Numbered from the stretch's first letter, positions 1 through 5,826 are shown. The stretch: DNA of 5,916 nt from an uncultured Propioniciclava sp. (GCA_937872005.1 CALMPQ010000107.1:1-5916), one strand, 5' to 3'. Made by a program: numbers and translations. The notes: a model not told the origin generated them from the sequence alone.

Positions 1-404
1 CGAGCGGTGCCCTCGACGATCTTCATCGCGGCGTCCACGTCGTTGGCGTTGAGGTCGGGGAGCTTGGTGGTGGCGATCTCGCGGACCTGGTCCTTGGTGA
101 TCTTGCCCACCTTGTCCTTGTTGGGCTTGGCGGAACCGCTCTTCAGGCCGGCGGCCTTCTTGATCAGCTCGGCGGCCGGCGGCGTCTTCGTGATGAAGCT
201 GAACGTGCGGTCCTCGTAGATCGTGATCTCGACGGGGATGACGTTGCCGCGCATGGACTCCGTGGCGGCGTTGTACGCCTTGCAGAACTCCATGATGTTG
301 ACACCGTGCGGACCGAGGGCGGTACCGACCGGCGGGGCGGGGGTGGCCGCGCCCGCGTTCAAGGCGACCTTGACGAGGGCTGCCACCTTCTTCTTGGGAG
401 GCAT
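1..404 (-). CDS. rplK: 50S ribosomal protein L11 (partial, C-terminus off window)
   Basis: L11 sits at the base of the ribosomal stalk, binds the GTPase-associated region of 23S rRNA and helps elongation factors and the stringent-response sensor work. The translation begins [18 protein letters not shown] and carries the family landmarks: the proline-rich N-terminal segment [20 protein letters not shown], the segment [18 protein letters not shown], and the RNA-binding C-terminal domain with [10 protein letters not shown]. The window holds 134 complete codons and two bases of the next; the family is about 143 residues, so only about nine are missing. The ATG at 404-402 is preceded by AAGGA (411-415) at a 6-base spacing. 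It follows nusG by 96 bases. The neighbour beyond the window is expected to be rplA (L1), from known gene order rather than from anything visible. Confidence 0.98.
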   Translation of the reverse strand, partial: MPPKKKVAALVKVALNAGAATPAPPVGTALGPHGVNIMEFCKAYNAATESMRGNVIPVEITIYEDRTFSFITKTPPAAELIKKAAGLKSGSAKPNKDKVGKITKDQVREIATTKLPDLNANDVDAAMKIVEGTA

Positions 405-500
405 GTTGGGTCCTTGCTACTTGGTGGCACGGCCGGGACGCCATGCCGGGTTTGTGGTGCTGCCCGGAGTCACCCCCGGGCGTGCGAACGACCTCGCGCG
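405..500 (-). promoter_or_regulatory. nusG-rplK intergenic leader with two tandem hairpins
   Basis: This 96-base gap holds two stem-loops when read as minus-strand RNA. The first (462-481) has eight pairs, one of them G-U, closed by a GUGA loop of the GNRA type. The second (426-447) has eight pairs, one G-U, with a six-base loop, and ends 21 bases before the rplK start codon. Neither is followed by a U-run. In many bacteria L1 represses the L11-L1 operon by binding an mRNA structure near rplK, so this could be that leader. The L1 recognition motif itself was not verified. Alternatives are a partial terminator after nusG or an RNA processing site. Confidence 0.4.
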
Positions 501-1310
501 TCAGCCCTTCTGGACCTGCGCGAAGGTGAGGTCCACGGGGGTCTCCCGCCCCAGGATCTCGACCAGTGCCTTGAGGCGCTGGTGGTTCGCATTGATCTCG
601 GTGATCGTTGCGTGCACACCCGAGAACGGGCCCTGCACGACCATGACGGAGTCGCCCACCTTGAAGTCGGCGACCTCGACCTTCTTCTTCCGCGGCGTGG
701 TCGGGCCGGCGGCAGCCGCGTTCGCCTTGGCGATCGCAGCCGGGGCCAGCATCTTCACGACCTCGTCGATCGACAGCGGAACCGGGTGGCTCGCGTGCGC
801 CACGAAGCCCGTCACCGACGGGGTCTGGCGAACAGCCGACCACGAGGCGTCGGTGAGCTCCATGCGGACCAGGACGTAGCCGGGCAACACCGTACGGGTC
901 ACCGTCTTGCGGGTGCCGTTGCGGGTCTCGACGACCTCCTCGGTCGGCACGACGGACTCGAAGATGTAGTCCTCCATGCCCAGCGTCTGGATGCGGGCGT
1001 CGAGGTTCTGCTTCACCCGGTTCTCCATGCCGGAGTAGGTGTGGATGACGTACCAGTCACCGAACTCGCTCGACAGGCGCTCGCGCAGCTCGGCGACGAC
1101 GGCCTCGTCGTCGGCGCTGTCGCCGTCCTCGTCGGCGGGCTCCTCCTCGGCCTCGTCCTCACCCAGGTTGAGCACGATGTCGTCGTCGGCGTCCGTGTCC
1201 TCCCCGAAGTCGAGGTTGAGCTCGATGTCGTCAGGGGTCACGTCGTCGACCGGCCCGAGGTCGATCTCGACCTCGTCAACCGTTACGTCGTTCTCGTGCG
1301 TGTCAGCCAT
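501..1310 (-). CDS. nusG: Transcription termination/antitermination protein NusG
   Basis: NusG binds RNA polymerase through its NGN domain and contacts Rho or ribosomal protein S10 through its KOW domain, linking transcription to termination or translation. The 269-residue product has three parts. Residues 1-75 are a very acidic extension. The NGN domain (about 84-190) includes [18 protein letters not shown] and LPGYVLVRM. The KOW domain (about 213-269) includes [16 protein letters not shown] and the signature GRETPVDL. The E. coli protein is 181 residues; the extra length is the extension plus an Ala/Lys-rich linker (190-212). I chose the ATG at 1310-1308; the open frame extends further upstream but that part is antisense-type sequence overlapping secE. 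The best Shine-Dalgarno, GGAAGG at 1324-1329, lies an unusually long 13 bases away. It is 22 bases downstream of secE and probably cotranscribed. Confidence 0.96.
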   Translation of the reverse strand: MADTHENDVTVDEVEIDLGPVDDVTPDDIELNLDFGEDTDADDDIVLNLGEDEAEEEPADEDGDSADDEAVVAELRERLSSEFGDWYVIHTYSGMENRVKQNLDARIQTLGMEDYIFESVVPTEEVVETRNGTRKTVTRTVLPGYVLVRMELTDASWSAVRQTPSVTGFVAHASHPVPLSIDEVVKMLAPAAIAKANAAAAGPTTPRKKKVEVADFKVGDSVMVVQGPFSGVHATITEINANHQRLKALVEILGRETPVDLTFAQVQKG

Positions 1311-1332
1311 TACGTGTGAACTACCTTCCGTC

Positions 1333-1851
1333 TTACGATCCGCCGAACAGTTGCAGCAGCACCCAGCCGAAGCCCAGGTCGAGCAACCCAACGTACGCGA
1401 TGACGACCAGCACGAACACGAGCACGGCCCAGAAGTACTGCTGCACCTGGCTCCACGTCGGCCAGACGACCTTCTTGAGTTCCTCGACCGACTCCGCGGC
1501 GAACTGCACCGGGCCGGTCGGCCGGTCCTTGACCGCCAGGGCGCTGCGCTTGCGCGCCGGCGTCGCCGTGCCCTTGGCCGCCGTGGTCGCCACCGCCGAC
1601 TTGCGCACCGGGCGCGAGCTGCGCGCCTTCTGCGCCACGGTCTCGGCTGCCGCGAGCTGGGCCGGATCGTCGACCTCGACCTCATCAGTCACGGTCACCT
1701 CGTCGGACGCCAGCTCCTCGGCCTCGTTCTCGTCGGGCGCAACCTCGTACGCCTCGGGCTCGACCAAGTCCTCCCCCAGCAGTTCGCCGGGCAGGTTCTC
1801 GGAGTCGTCAGGGGTCGCCACGGACTCGTTGGAGTCATCGCTGGGTGCCAC
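1333..1851 (-). CDS. secE: Preprotein translocase subunit SecE
   Basis: SecE clamps SecY in the membrane channel that exports unfolded proteins. The conserved family core is near the C terminus: the amphipathic cytoplasmic helix with [14 protein letters not shown] (residues 123-136), then one membrane segment at about 139-168 ([18 protein letters not shown] and following). At 172 residues it is much longer than the single-span SecE proteins of about 60-130 residues, because of an N-terminal extension that is acidic (1-74, no Lys or Arg) and then basic and Ala-rich (75-110). The start is GTG at 1851-1849, supported by GAGG (1859-1862) seven bases upstream. The stop is TAA. It lies between tRNA-Trp and nusG, the standard actinobacterial order. 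Confidence 0.95.
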   Translation of the reverse strand: MAPSDDSNESVATPDDSENLPGELLGEDLVEPEAYEVAPDENEAEELASDEVTVTDEVEVDDPAQLAAAETVAQKARSSRPVRKSAVATTAAKGTATPARKRSALAVKDRPTGPVQFAAESVEELKKVVWPTWSQVQQYFWAVLVFVLVVIAYVGLLDLGFGWVLLQLFGGS

Positions 1852-1904
1852 TGCACAACCTCACATCTGCTGATCGATCGCCTTCCGGGCCCCGATGGAC
1901 CCAG

Positions 1905-1977
<73 letters not shown>

Positions 1978-2050
1978 TTCAGTGGTTCCCACCCTACTGC
2001 GCACCCCAAGGAGGCATGCCCGAGTAGTGGTCAGTTCCACCAAGACCGAA

Positions 2051-2080
2051 AGTGTACGGGTTTTCACCCCACGCGTCGAA
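2051..2080 (-). promoter_or_regulatory. Candidate promoter for tRNA-Trp/secE/nusG/rplK
   Basis: On the minus strand a -35 like TTCGAC (2075-2080) and a -10 like TACACT (2051-2056) are separated by 18 bases, placing transcription start near 2043, about 65 bases before the tRNA. This lies in the 137-base gap (1978-2114) between murB and tRNA-Trp and is the best sigma70-type match I see there. A weak 6-bp stem overlaps the -35 and is too poor to call a murB terminator. Confidence 0.55.
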
Positions 2081-2114
2081 CCGGGGCCATCGACGGGCTC
2101 AGGCAACCGGGTCG

Positions 2115-3194
2115 TCAGTCGAGCGCAACACCCACGAAGACCGGCTCGGGCACGAGCGTGACCCCGAAGCGGTCCCGGACGCCGTCGCGCACCTCGCGCG
2201 CCAGCCCCACGATGTCGGACGCCGTGGCGCCCCCGCGGTTGGTCAGGGCGAGCGTGTGCTTGGTCGACAGGGTCGCCGGGGGCGTCCCGAACCCCTTGCC
2301 GAAGCCGGCGTGCTCGATCAGCCACGCGGCGCTCGACTTCACGAGTCCCTCCCCCGCCGGGTAGCGGGGGGCGTCCTCGGGGAGGAGTGCGGCGTCCACG
2401 GCGGGCAGGACGGGGTTGGTGAAGAACGAGCCCGCGCTCCAGGTGTCGTGGTCCATCGGGTCGAGCACCATGCCCTTGCCCCGGCGCAGCGCGAGCACGG
2501 ACTCGCGCACGTCGACCAGCGGCGCACGTCCGCCGGCCTCGACGCCCAGCCTCCGCGCCAACTCGCCGTAGCGAACGGGCGCCCCCAGGCTGCCCTCCAG
2601 GAACTGGAAGGTCACCGACACCACGACGTAGCGGCCCGGCTCGGCCTTGAACCGGCTATGCCGGTAGGCGAAGGCGCAGTCGGCGTTGGCGAAGGTCTTG
2701 TACTGGCGGGCCTGGCGGTCCCAGGTGCGGACGCTCCAGATGGTCTGGGCGACCTCCTGGCCATAGGCGCCGACGTTCTGGATGGGCGTCGACCCCACCG
2801 ACCCGGGAATGCCGGAGAGCGCCTCGACGCCGATGTAGCCGCGCGCGACGGTCCAGGCGACGAAGTCGTCCCAGTTCTCGCCGGCCTGCACCTCGACGAG
2901 CATCCCGCCGCAGGAGGCGGCGTCCCCCACCCCGCCCGCGGCGTCGGCGTCGATCTCGCAGAAGGAGCCACCGTCGTCGCTGACGCCCTTCGTTGCGACG
3001 TGCACCACGACGCCGTCGAAGCCGGCGTCGGAGACGACCACGTTCGAACCACCCGACAGGATGAGGACGGGCTCGCCCGCGGCGTCCGCGTCGGCGATGG
3101 CGGCGACGAGCTCGTCGGTGGTGGTGGCCTCGACCCAGCGCGTGGCCGGGCCGCCGACGCGCAGGGTGGTGTGGTCGGCGAGCAGTTCAGTCAA
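2115..3194 (-). CDS. murB: UDP-N-acetylenolpyruvoylglucosamine reductase MurB
   Basis: MurB is the FAD- and NADPH-dependent cytoplasmic enzyme that reduces the enolpyruvyl group of UDP-GlcNAc-enolpyruvate to UDP-MurNAc, the second committed step to peptidoglycan. At 359 residues it is slightly longer than E. coli MurB (342). The FAD-binding region carries LILSGGSNVVVSD (44-56) and LSGIPGSVGSTPIQNVGAYG (126-145). Active-site candidates by family pattern are R178 in AYRHSRF, the proton-donor serine S256 in AGSFFTNPV, and E350 in VPEPVF. An extra Gly/Asp/Ala-rich segment of about 25 residues, with two cysteines, lies at 72-98. The start is TTG (3194-3192) with GAGG (3201-3204) six bases upstream, overlapping the end of the hadB-like gene by 8 bases, which implies translational coupling. 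A later start would lose the conserved LADHTTLRVGGPA segment. Confidence 0.96.
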   Translation of the reverse strand: MTELLADHTTLRVGGPATRWVEATTTDELVAAIADADAAGEPVLILSGGSNVVVSDAGFDGVVVHVATKGVSDDGGSFCEIDADAAGGVGDAASCGGMLVEVQAGENWDDFVAWTVARGYIGVEALSGIPGSVGSTPIQNVGAYGQEVAQTIWSVRTWDRQARQYKTFANADCAFAYRHSRFKAEPGRYVVVSVTFQFLEGSLGAPVRYGELARRLGVEAGGRAPLVDVRESVLALRRGKGMVLDPMDHDTWSAGSFFTNPVLPAVDAALLPEDAPRYPAGEGLVKSSAAWLIEHAGFGKGFGTPPATLSTKHTLALTNRGGATASDIVGLAREVRDGVRDRFGVTLVPEPVFVGVALD

Positions 3195-3606
3195 GGCGCA
3201 CCTCGGCGGTGGCCGACCCGAGCACCTTGGTGGACTCGCCCAGCAGGGCGTCGATCGCGATGGTGGCGCGCCCGTCGGCGACGGCCTTCACGGTCGCGGT
3301 GACGCGCACCTCCACCCCTTCGTCGGTGTCGGGCACCGGCACCGGCTTGGTGAACCGGACGCCGTAGCTGACGACGCGATCGGGGTCACCCACCCAGTTG
3401 GTGACGACCCGCAGGGCGCGGCCCATCGTGAGCATGCCGTGCGCGATGACCGATTCGAGGTTGAGCACGGCGGCGGCGCGGTCGGACCAGTGGATCGGGT
3501 TGAAGTCACCCGACGCCCCCGCGTAGCGGACGAGGTCGGCGCGGGTGAACCTGAGCGTGAGCTCGGGCAGCTCCTGACCCGGCTCGGGGGCGTGGAAGTC
3601 GGTCAT
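3187..3606 (-). CDS. hadB: MaoC-family (R)-hydratase/dehydratase, HadB-like
   Basis: A 139-residue hot-dog-fold protein, close in length and pattern to the mycobacterial HadB subunit (about 142). It carries the hydratase-2 signature YAGASGDFNPIHW (28-40), with D34 and H39 as the expected catalytic pair, followed by IAHGMLTMGRAL (54-65). Family members dehydrate (R)-3-hydroxyacyl thioesters or hydrate enoyl thioesters; HadB is the catalytic half of a heterodimer in fatty acid elongation. The ATG overlaps the TGA of the upstream gene by four bases (ATGA, 3603-3606), and a strong GGAGG (3614-3618) sits seven bases upstream inside that gene. An in-frame earlier start at 3657 is rejected because it would overlap the upstream gene and lacks homology. 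Whether the host makes mycolic acids cannot be told; these genes also occur in actinobacteria that do not. Confidence 0.9.
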   Translation of the reverse strand: MTDFHAPEPGQELPELTLRFTRADLVRYAGASGDFNPIHWSDRAAAVLNLESVIAHGMLTMGRALRVVTNWVGDPDRVVSYGVRFTKPVPVPDTDEGVEVRVTATVKAVADGRATIAIDALLGESTKVLGSATAEVRLD

Positions 3607-4028
3607 GCCGTCGCCTCCTCGGGCCAGGTGTGGAGCAGCGTCGAGATGGCGCGGCACACGGTGTCACCTGCGGCGTCCAGGGCGACGGACACGGTGACGA
3701 AGGCGGTGTTGCCGCGGGCGCGGACCTTGTCGATCGACAGCATCGCGGTGACGGCGTCGCCGGCGCGGAGCTGGCGGGTCCACTCGAAGCGCTGGTCGGC
3801 GTGGATGGTCTGGGAGAGCTTCATGTCCAGCTCCGGATCGCCGAACAGGCCACCCCACGCCTTCGCGGCCAGCACGGCGGCGAACGTCGGCGGGGCCACG
3901 GGGGCGTCGCCGCGGTAGGCGGGGTTGTCGTCGCCCAGGGCGTCCGCGAACTCGGCGATCTTCTCGCGGCTCACGACGTAGGGCTCCGTGGGCGGGTACG
4001 TGCGGCCCACGTGTGCGTCGCTGATCAT
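3603..4028 (-). CDS. hadA: MaoC-like N-terminal dehydratase, HadA-like partner subunit
   Basis: A 141-residue hot-dog protein of the FAS1-type dehydratase group. Its N terminus resembles mycobacterial HadA: GRTYPPTEPYVVSREKIAEF (8-27). At the position where HadB has the catalytic D-x-N-P-I-H, this protein has GDDNPAYR (32-39), with Tyr instead of His. That fits the HadA/HadC role of a substrate-binding, non-catalytic partner. The motif APPTFAAVL (45-53) and the strand FEWTRQLRAGDAV (81-93) are also typical. HadA and HadC are paralogues and I cannot separate them with certainty; HadA is preferred from its position directly before hadB. The ATG at 4028-4026 has no Shine-Dalgarno but follows TAGCCT by exactly six bases, suggesting leaderless translation. 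Confidence 0.82.
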   Translation of the reverse strand: MISDAHVGRTYPPTEPYVVSREKIAEFADALGDDNPAYRGDAPVAPPTFAAVLAAKAWGGLFGDPELDMKLSQTIHADQRFEWTRQLRAGDAVTAMLSIDKVRARGNTAFVTVSVALDAAGDTVCRAISTLLHTWPEEATA

Positions 4029-4066
4029 GGTCGCAGGCTACCGCGTGGCACTAGGTTGGCGGGGTG
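4026..4066. promoter_or_regulatory. Divergent, apparently leaderless promoter pair (hadA-like / mshA-like)
   Basis: Only 35 bases (4029-4063) separate the two start codons. On the minus strand TAGCCT (4035-4040) is followed by six bases and then ATG; on the plus strand TAGGTT (4052-4057) is followed by six bases and then GTG. TAnnnT six to seven bases before a start codon is the known arrangement of leaderless actinobacterial transcripts. No Shine-Dalgarno is visible for either gene. No convincing -35 box is seen on either strand, and any -35 would overlap the opposing promoter. Confidence 0.6.
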
Positions 4067-5278
4067 AGCCTGCGCCTGCTGTTCGTGTCGATGCACACCT
4101 CCCCCGCCTCCTCGCCGGGCGCCGGCGACGCGGGCGGCATGAACGTCGTCGAGCTGCACCAGGCGCACGCGCTGGCCGCGCTGGGGCACACGGTCGACAT
4201 CGTGACGCGGCGCTCGGCGCCCGACCAGCCGGACGAGACCGACCTGGGCGGGGGCGTCCGGTTGCTGCACGTGACGGCGGGGCCCGAACAGGACCTGGCC
4301 AAGAGCGCGATCGACGCCCACATCGGGGAGTTCTCGGCGGGGTTGGCCCGGCTGGGGCCGTACGACCTGGTGCAGTCGCACCACTGGATGAGCGGGGTCG
4401 CCGCGCTGCCCGTCGCCCGCGCGTGGGACGTCGCGCACGTGCAGAGCTACCACTCCGTGGCCGCCCACCCGGGGTCGCCGTTGTCGGAGGGCGAACCGCC
4501 CGAGTCGTCGGCACGCGTGGCCGGCGAGGCGCTCATCGCCCGCGAGTCGGACGCCATCATCGCCGTCTCCACCGCAGAGGCCCGCACGATCGTGGAACGC
4601 TGCGGCGCCGACCCCGACCGCGTGCGGGTGATCCCGCCCGGCGTCGACCTCGAGGTGTTCCGGCCGGCGGGGCCGGGCGAGCGGCGTCCGTCGTGCCCGT
4701 GGTGCGGGTCGCGGGCCGGGTACGTGCTGATGGCGGCGCGGTTGCAGCCGTTGAAGGGCGGGGACCTGGCGATCCGGGCGATGGCGGAACTGCCGGCCTC
4801 GCTGCGACCCGACCTGGTCGTGGCCGGCGACGTGTCGCACGACTTCGCCGACTATCGGGACGAGGTGGAAGCCCTGATCGACGCGCTCGGCATGCGGAAC
4901 CACGTGCACTTCGTGGGCGCCCAGTCGCGCACCGACCTGGCGGCGCTGATGCGGCACAGCCAGGCCTTGCTGGTGCCGTCGCACTCCGAGACGTTCGGGC
5001 TGGTCGCGCTGGAGGGGGCGGCCTCGGGGACGCCGGTGCTGGCGTCCTCGACCGGCGGGTTGCGCGAGGTCGTCGTGCACGAGGAGACCGGCTACCTCAT
5101 GCCTGACCGCGACCCGGCTCGCTGGGGACGCGCCCTGTCGGGGCTGCTCGCCAACGAGCCATTGCGGGCCCGGATGGGCGTCATCGCCCGCGTGCACGCG
5201 CGGCGGTTCGCATGGGGTGACATCGGCGTCCGATTGGGTTCGGCGTACGAACAGATCGCGGGGGCGCACCGGGGCTGA
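4064..5278 (+). CDS. mshA: GT4 glycosyltransferase, MshA-like (D-inositol-3-phosphate glycosyltransferase)
   Basis: MshA transfers GlcNAc from UDP-GlcNAc to 1L-inositol 1-phosphate, the first committed step to mycothiol, the main thiol of actinobacteria. The 404-residue product has the two-domain GT-B layout. The N-terminal domain opens with LFVSMHTSP and the glycine-rich GAGDAGGMNV (19-28), characteristic of MshA. The C-terminal domain has ARLQPLKGGD (225-234) and the E-x7-E motif from E309 to E317 in PSHSETFGLVALEGAASGTP. It is shorter than typical MshA (about 420-480), and residues 205-220 carry a CPWC motif (C211, C214). Of the inositol-phosphate contacts I recall for C. glutamicum MshA, N27, K80 and R151 appear kept, while Tyr is H107 and Thr is S131. 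The GTG start has no Shine-Dalgarno and fits a leaderless transcript. It is the only plus-strand gene here. A related GT4 enzyme with another acceptor is possible. Confidence 0.75.
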   Translation: MSLRLLFVSMHTSPASSPGAGDAGGMNVVELHQAHALAALGHTVDIVTRRSAPDQPDETDLGGGVRLLHVTAGPEQDLAKSAIDAHIGEFSAGLARLGPYDLVQSHHWMSGVAALPVARAWDVAHVQSYHSVAAHPGSPLSEGEPPESSARVAGEALIARESDAIIAVSTAEARTIVERCGADPDRVRVIPPGVDLEVFRPAGPGERRPSCPWCGSRAGYVLMAARLQPLKGGDLAIRAMAELPASLRPDLVVAGDVSHDFADYRDEVEALIDALGMRNHVHFVGAQSRTDLAALMRHSQALLVPSHSETFGLVALEGAASGTPVLASSTGGLREVVVHEETGYLMPDRDPARWGRALSGLLANEPLRARMGVIARVHARRFAWGDIGVRLGSAYEQIAGAHRG

Positions 5279-5283
5279 GCACG

Positions 5284-5319
5284 CACAACGGGCCGCCCCA
5301 TCAGGGACGGCCCGTTGCG
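5284..5319. terminator. Bidirectional terminator-like hairpin between mshA and rpmG
   Basis: CAACGGGCCG (5286-5295) is a perfect inverted repeat of CGGCCCGTTG (5308-5317). Inside it, past one C-A mismatch, CCC and GGG extend the stem by three more pairs around a four-base ATCA loop. It starts 7 bases after the mshA-like stop and lies 19 bases beyond the rpmG stop on the other strand, so it can serve both convergent genes. No T-run follows on either strand, as is common for high-GC actinobacterial terminators. Confidence 0.8.
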
Positions 5320-5336
5320 GAAATCAGGTCAGCGCG

Positions 5337-5507
5337 TCAGCGGGTCTCGCGGTGCGCGGTGTGGGTCTTGCACTTGGGGCAGAACTTCTTCAGCTCAAGA
5401 CGGTCAGGGTCGTTGCGCTTGTTCTTCTTGGTGATGTAGTTGCGCTCCTTGCACTCGGTGCACGCGAGCGTGATCTTCGGGCGGATGTCGCCGGACTTCT
5501 TGGCCAT
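5337..5507 (-). CDS. rpmG: 50S ribosomal protein L33 (zinc-ribbon form)
   Basis: A 56-residue basic protein of the large ribosomal subunit near the E site. It has the L33 pattern [12 protein letters not shown]...[11 protein letters not shown]...[10 protein letters not shown]. Four cysteines in two CxxC pairs (C16, C19, C43, C46) mark the zinc-binding (C+) form; many actinobacteria also carry a cysteine-free paralogue used when zinc is scarce, which is not in this window. The ATG at 5507-5505 is chosen because GGAGG (5514-5518) sits six bases upstream and homology starts at [11 protein letters not shown]; an ATG five codons earlier overlaps that ribosome-binding site. It lies 34 bases downstream of tRNA-Met and probably shares its transcript. 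Confidence 0.97.
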   Translation of the reverse strand: MAKKSGDIRPKITLACTECKERNYITKKNKRNDPDRLELKKFCPKCKTHTAHRETR

Positions 5508-5541
5508 GACAGCCCTCCTCAAACTAGAACTTCGAACCGAT

Positions 5542-5617
5542 TGGTAGCGGAGACGGGACTCGAACCCGTGACACAGCGATTATGAGCCGCTTGCTCTACC
5601 ACCTGAGCTACCCCGCC
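5542..5617 (-). tRNA. metT: tRNA-Met, elongator (anticodon CAT), CCA encoded
   Basis: A 76-base cloverleaf including an encoded CCA tail (5542-5544). The acceptor GGCGGGG pairs with CTCCGCT using two G-U pairs, one of them at the 1-72 position. The D stem is GCTC/GAGC, the anticodon stem AGCGG/TCGCT, the loop CTCATAA, and the T stem ACGGG/CCCGT with TTCGAGT. It lacks the three G-C pairs in the anticodon stem that mark initiator tRNA, so it is an elongator. A lysidine-modified tRNA-Ile2 also has gene anticodon CAT and cannot be fully excluded, but the position before rpmG fits metT. Confidence 0.92.
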
Positions 5618-5644
5618 GACAGCCGTCGGCGGACCGGCGACCAG

Positions 5645-5717
5645 AGCCCCCATGCGGAATCGAACCGCAGACCTTCTCCTTACCATGGAGACGCTCTGCC
5701 TACTGAGCTATAGGGGC
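5645..5717 (-). tRNA. thrT: tRNA-Thr (anticodon GGT)
   Basis: A 73-base cloverleaf. The acceptor GCCCCTA pairs with TGGGGGC (one U-G pair) and the discriminator is T. The D stem is GCTC/GAGC, the anticodon stem TCTCC/GGAGA, and the loop ATGGTAA gives anticodon GGT. The T stem TGCGG/CCGCA has the loop TTCGATT. No CCA is encoded. It is 27 bases upstream of tRNA-Met and appears to be the first gene of the thrT-metT-rpmG unit. Confidence 0.97.
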
Positions 5718-5732
5718 CAGACAGCGACGAAC

Positions 5733-5762
5733 AACCTACAACAACGGGATGCCGTTCCCCAA
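5733..5762 (-). promoter_or_regulatory. Candidate promoter for tRNA-Thr/tRNA-Met/rpmG
   Basis: On the minus strand TTGGGG (5757-5762) and TAGGTT (5733-5738) are separated by 18 bases. Transcription would begin near 5726, about nine bases before mature tRNA-Thr, a usual distance for a tRNA gene. It lies just after the hairpin that follows tRNA-Tyr, supporting a new transcription unit here. Confidence 0.55.
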
Positions 5763-5801
5763 ATCGGGGGCAACCGGTGCCGAGGCGTCCGAAACCGACA
5801 A

Positions 5802-5821
5802 GACCCGGCCGTAGCCGGGTC
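5802..5821 (-). terminator. Terminator-like hairpin after tRNA-Tyr
   Basis: GACCCGGC and GCCGGGTC form a perfect eight-pair stem around the four-base loop TACG, starting five bases after the 3' end of tRNA-Tyr. The minus-strand RNA continues with TTGTCGGTTTC, a weak U-rich tail. It probably ends the tRNA-Tyr transcript. Confidence 0.75.
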
Positions 5822-5826
5822 GTGCG

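Noticed and set aside
2075..2096. Six-pair stem after murB as a terminator
   Set aside because: The stem is short, the loop is ten bases, there is no T-run, and it overlaps the -35 of the proposed tRNA-Trp promoter.
2052..3302. Plus-strand open frame of 416 codons opposite murB
   Set aside because: Low-complexity Arg/Gly/Ala/His translation with no motif; murB on the other strand is complete and has its active-site residues.
4025..5269. Minus-strand open frame of 414 codons opposite the mshA-like gene
   Set aside because: It mirrors the mshA-like gene, is rich in Arg, His and Gly without family motifs, and reflects high-GC antisense sequence. The plus-strand frame has clear GT4 motifs.
5508..5541. 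TAGTTT just upstream of rpmG as a separate promoter
   Set aside because: It abuts the Shine-Dalgarno, and the expected -35 position falls in the 3' end of tRNA-Met with no match to consensus.
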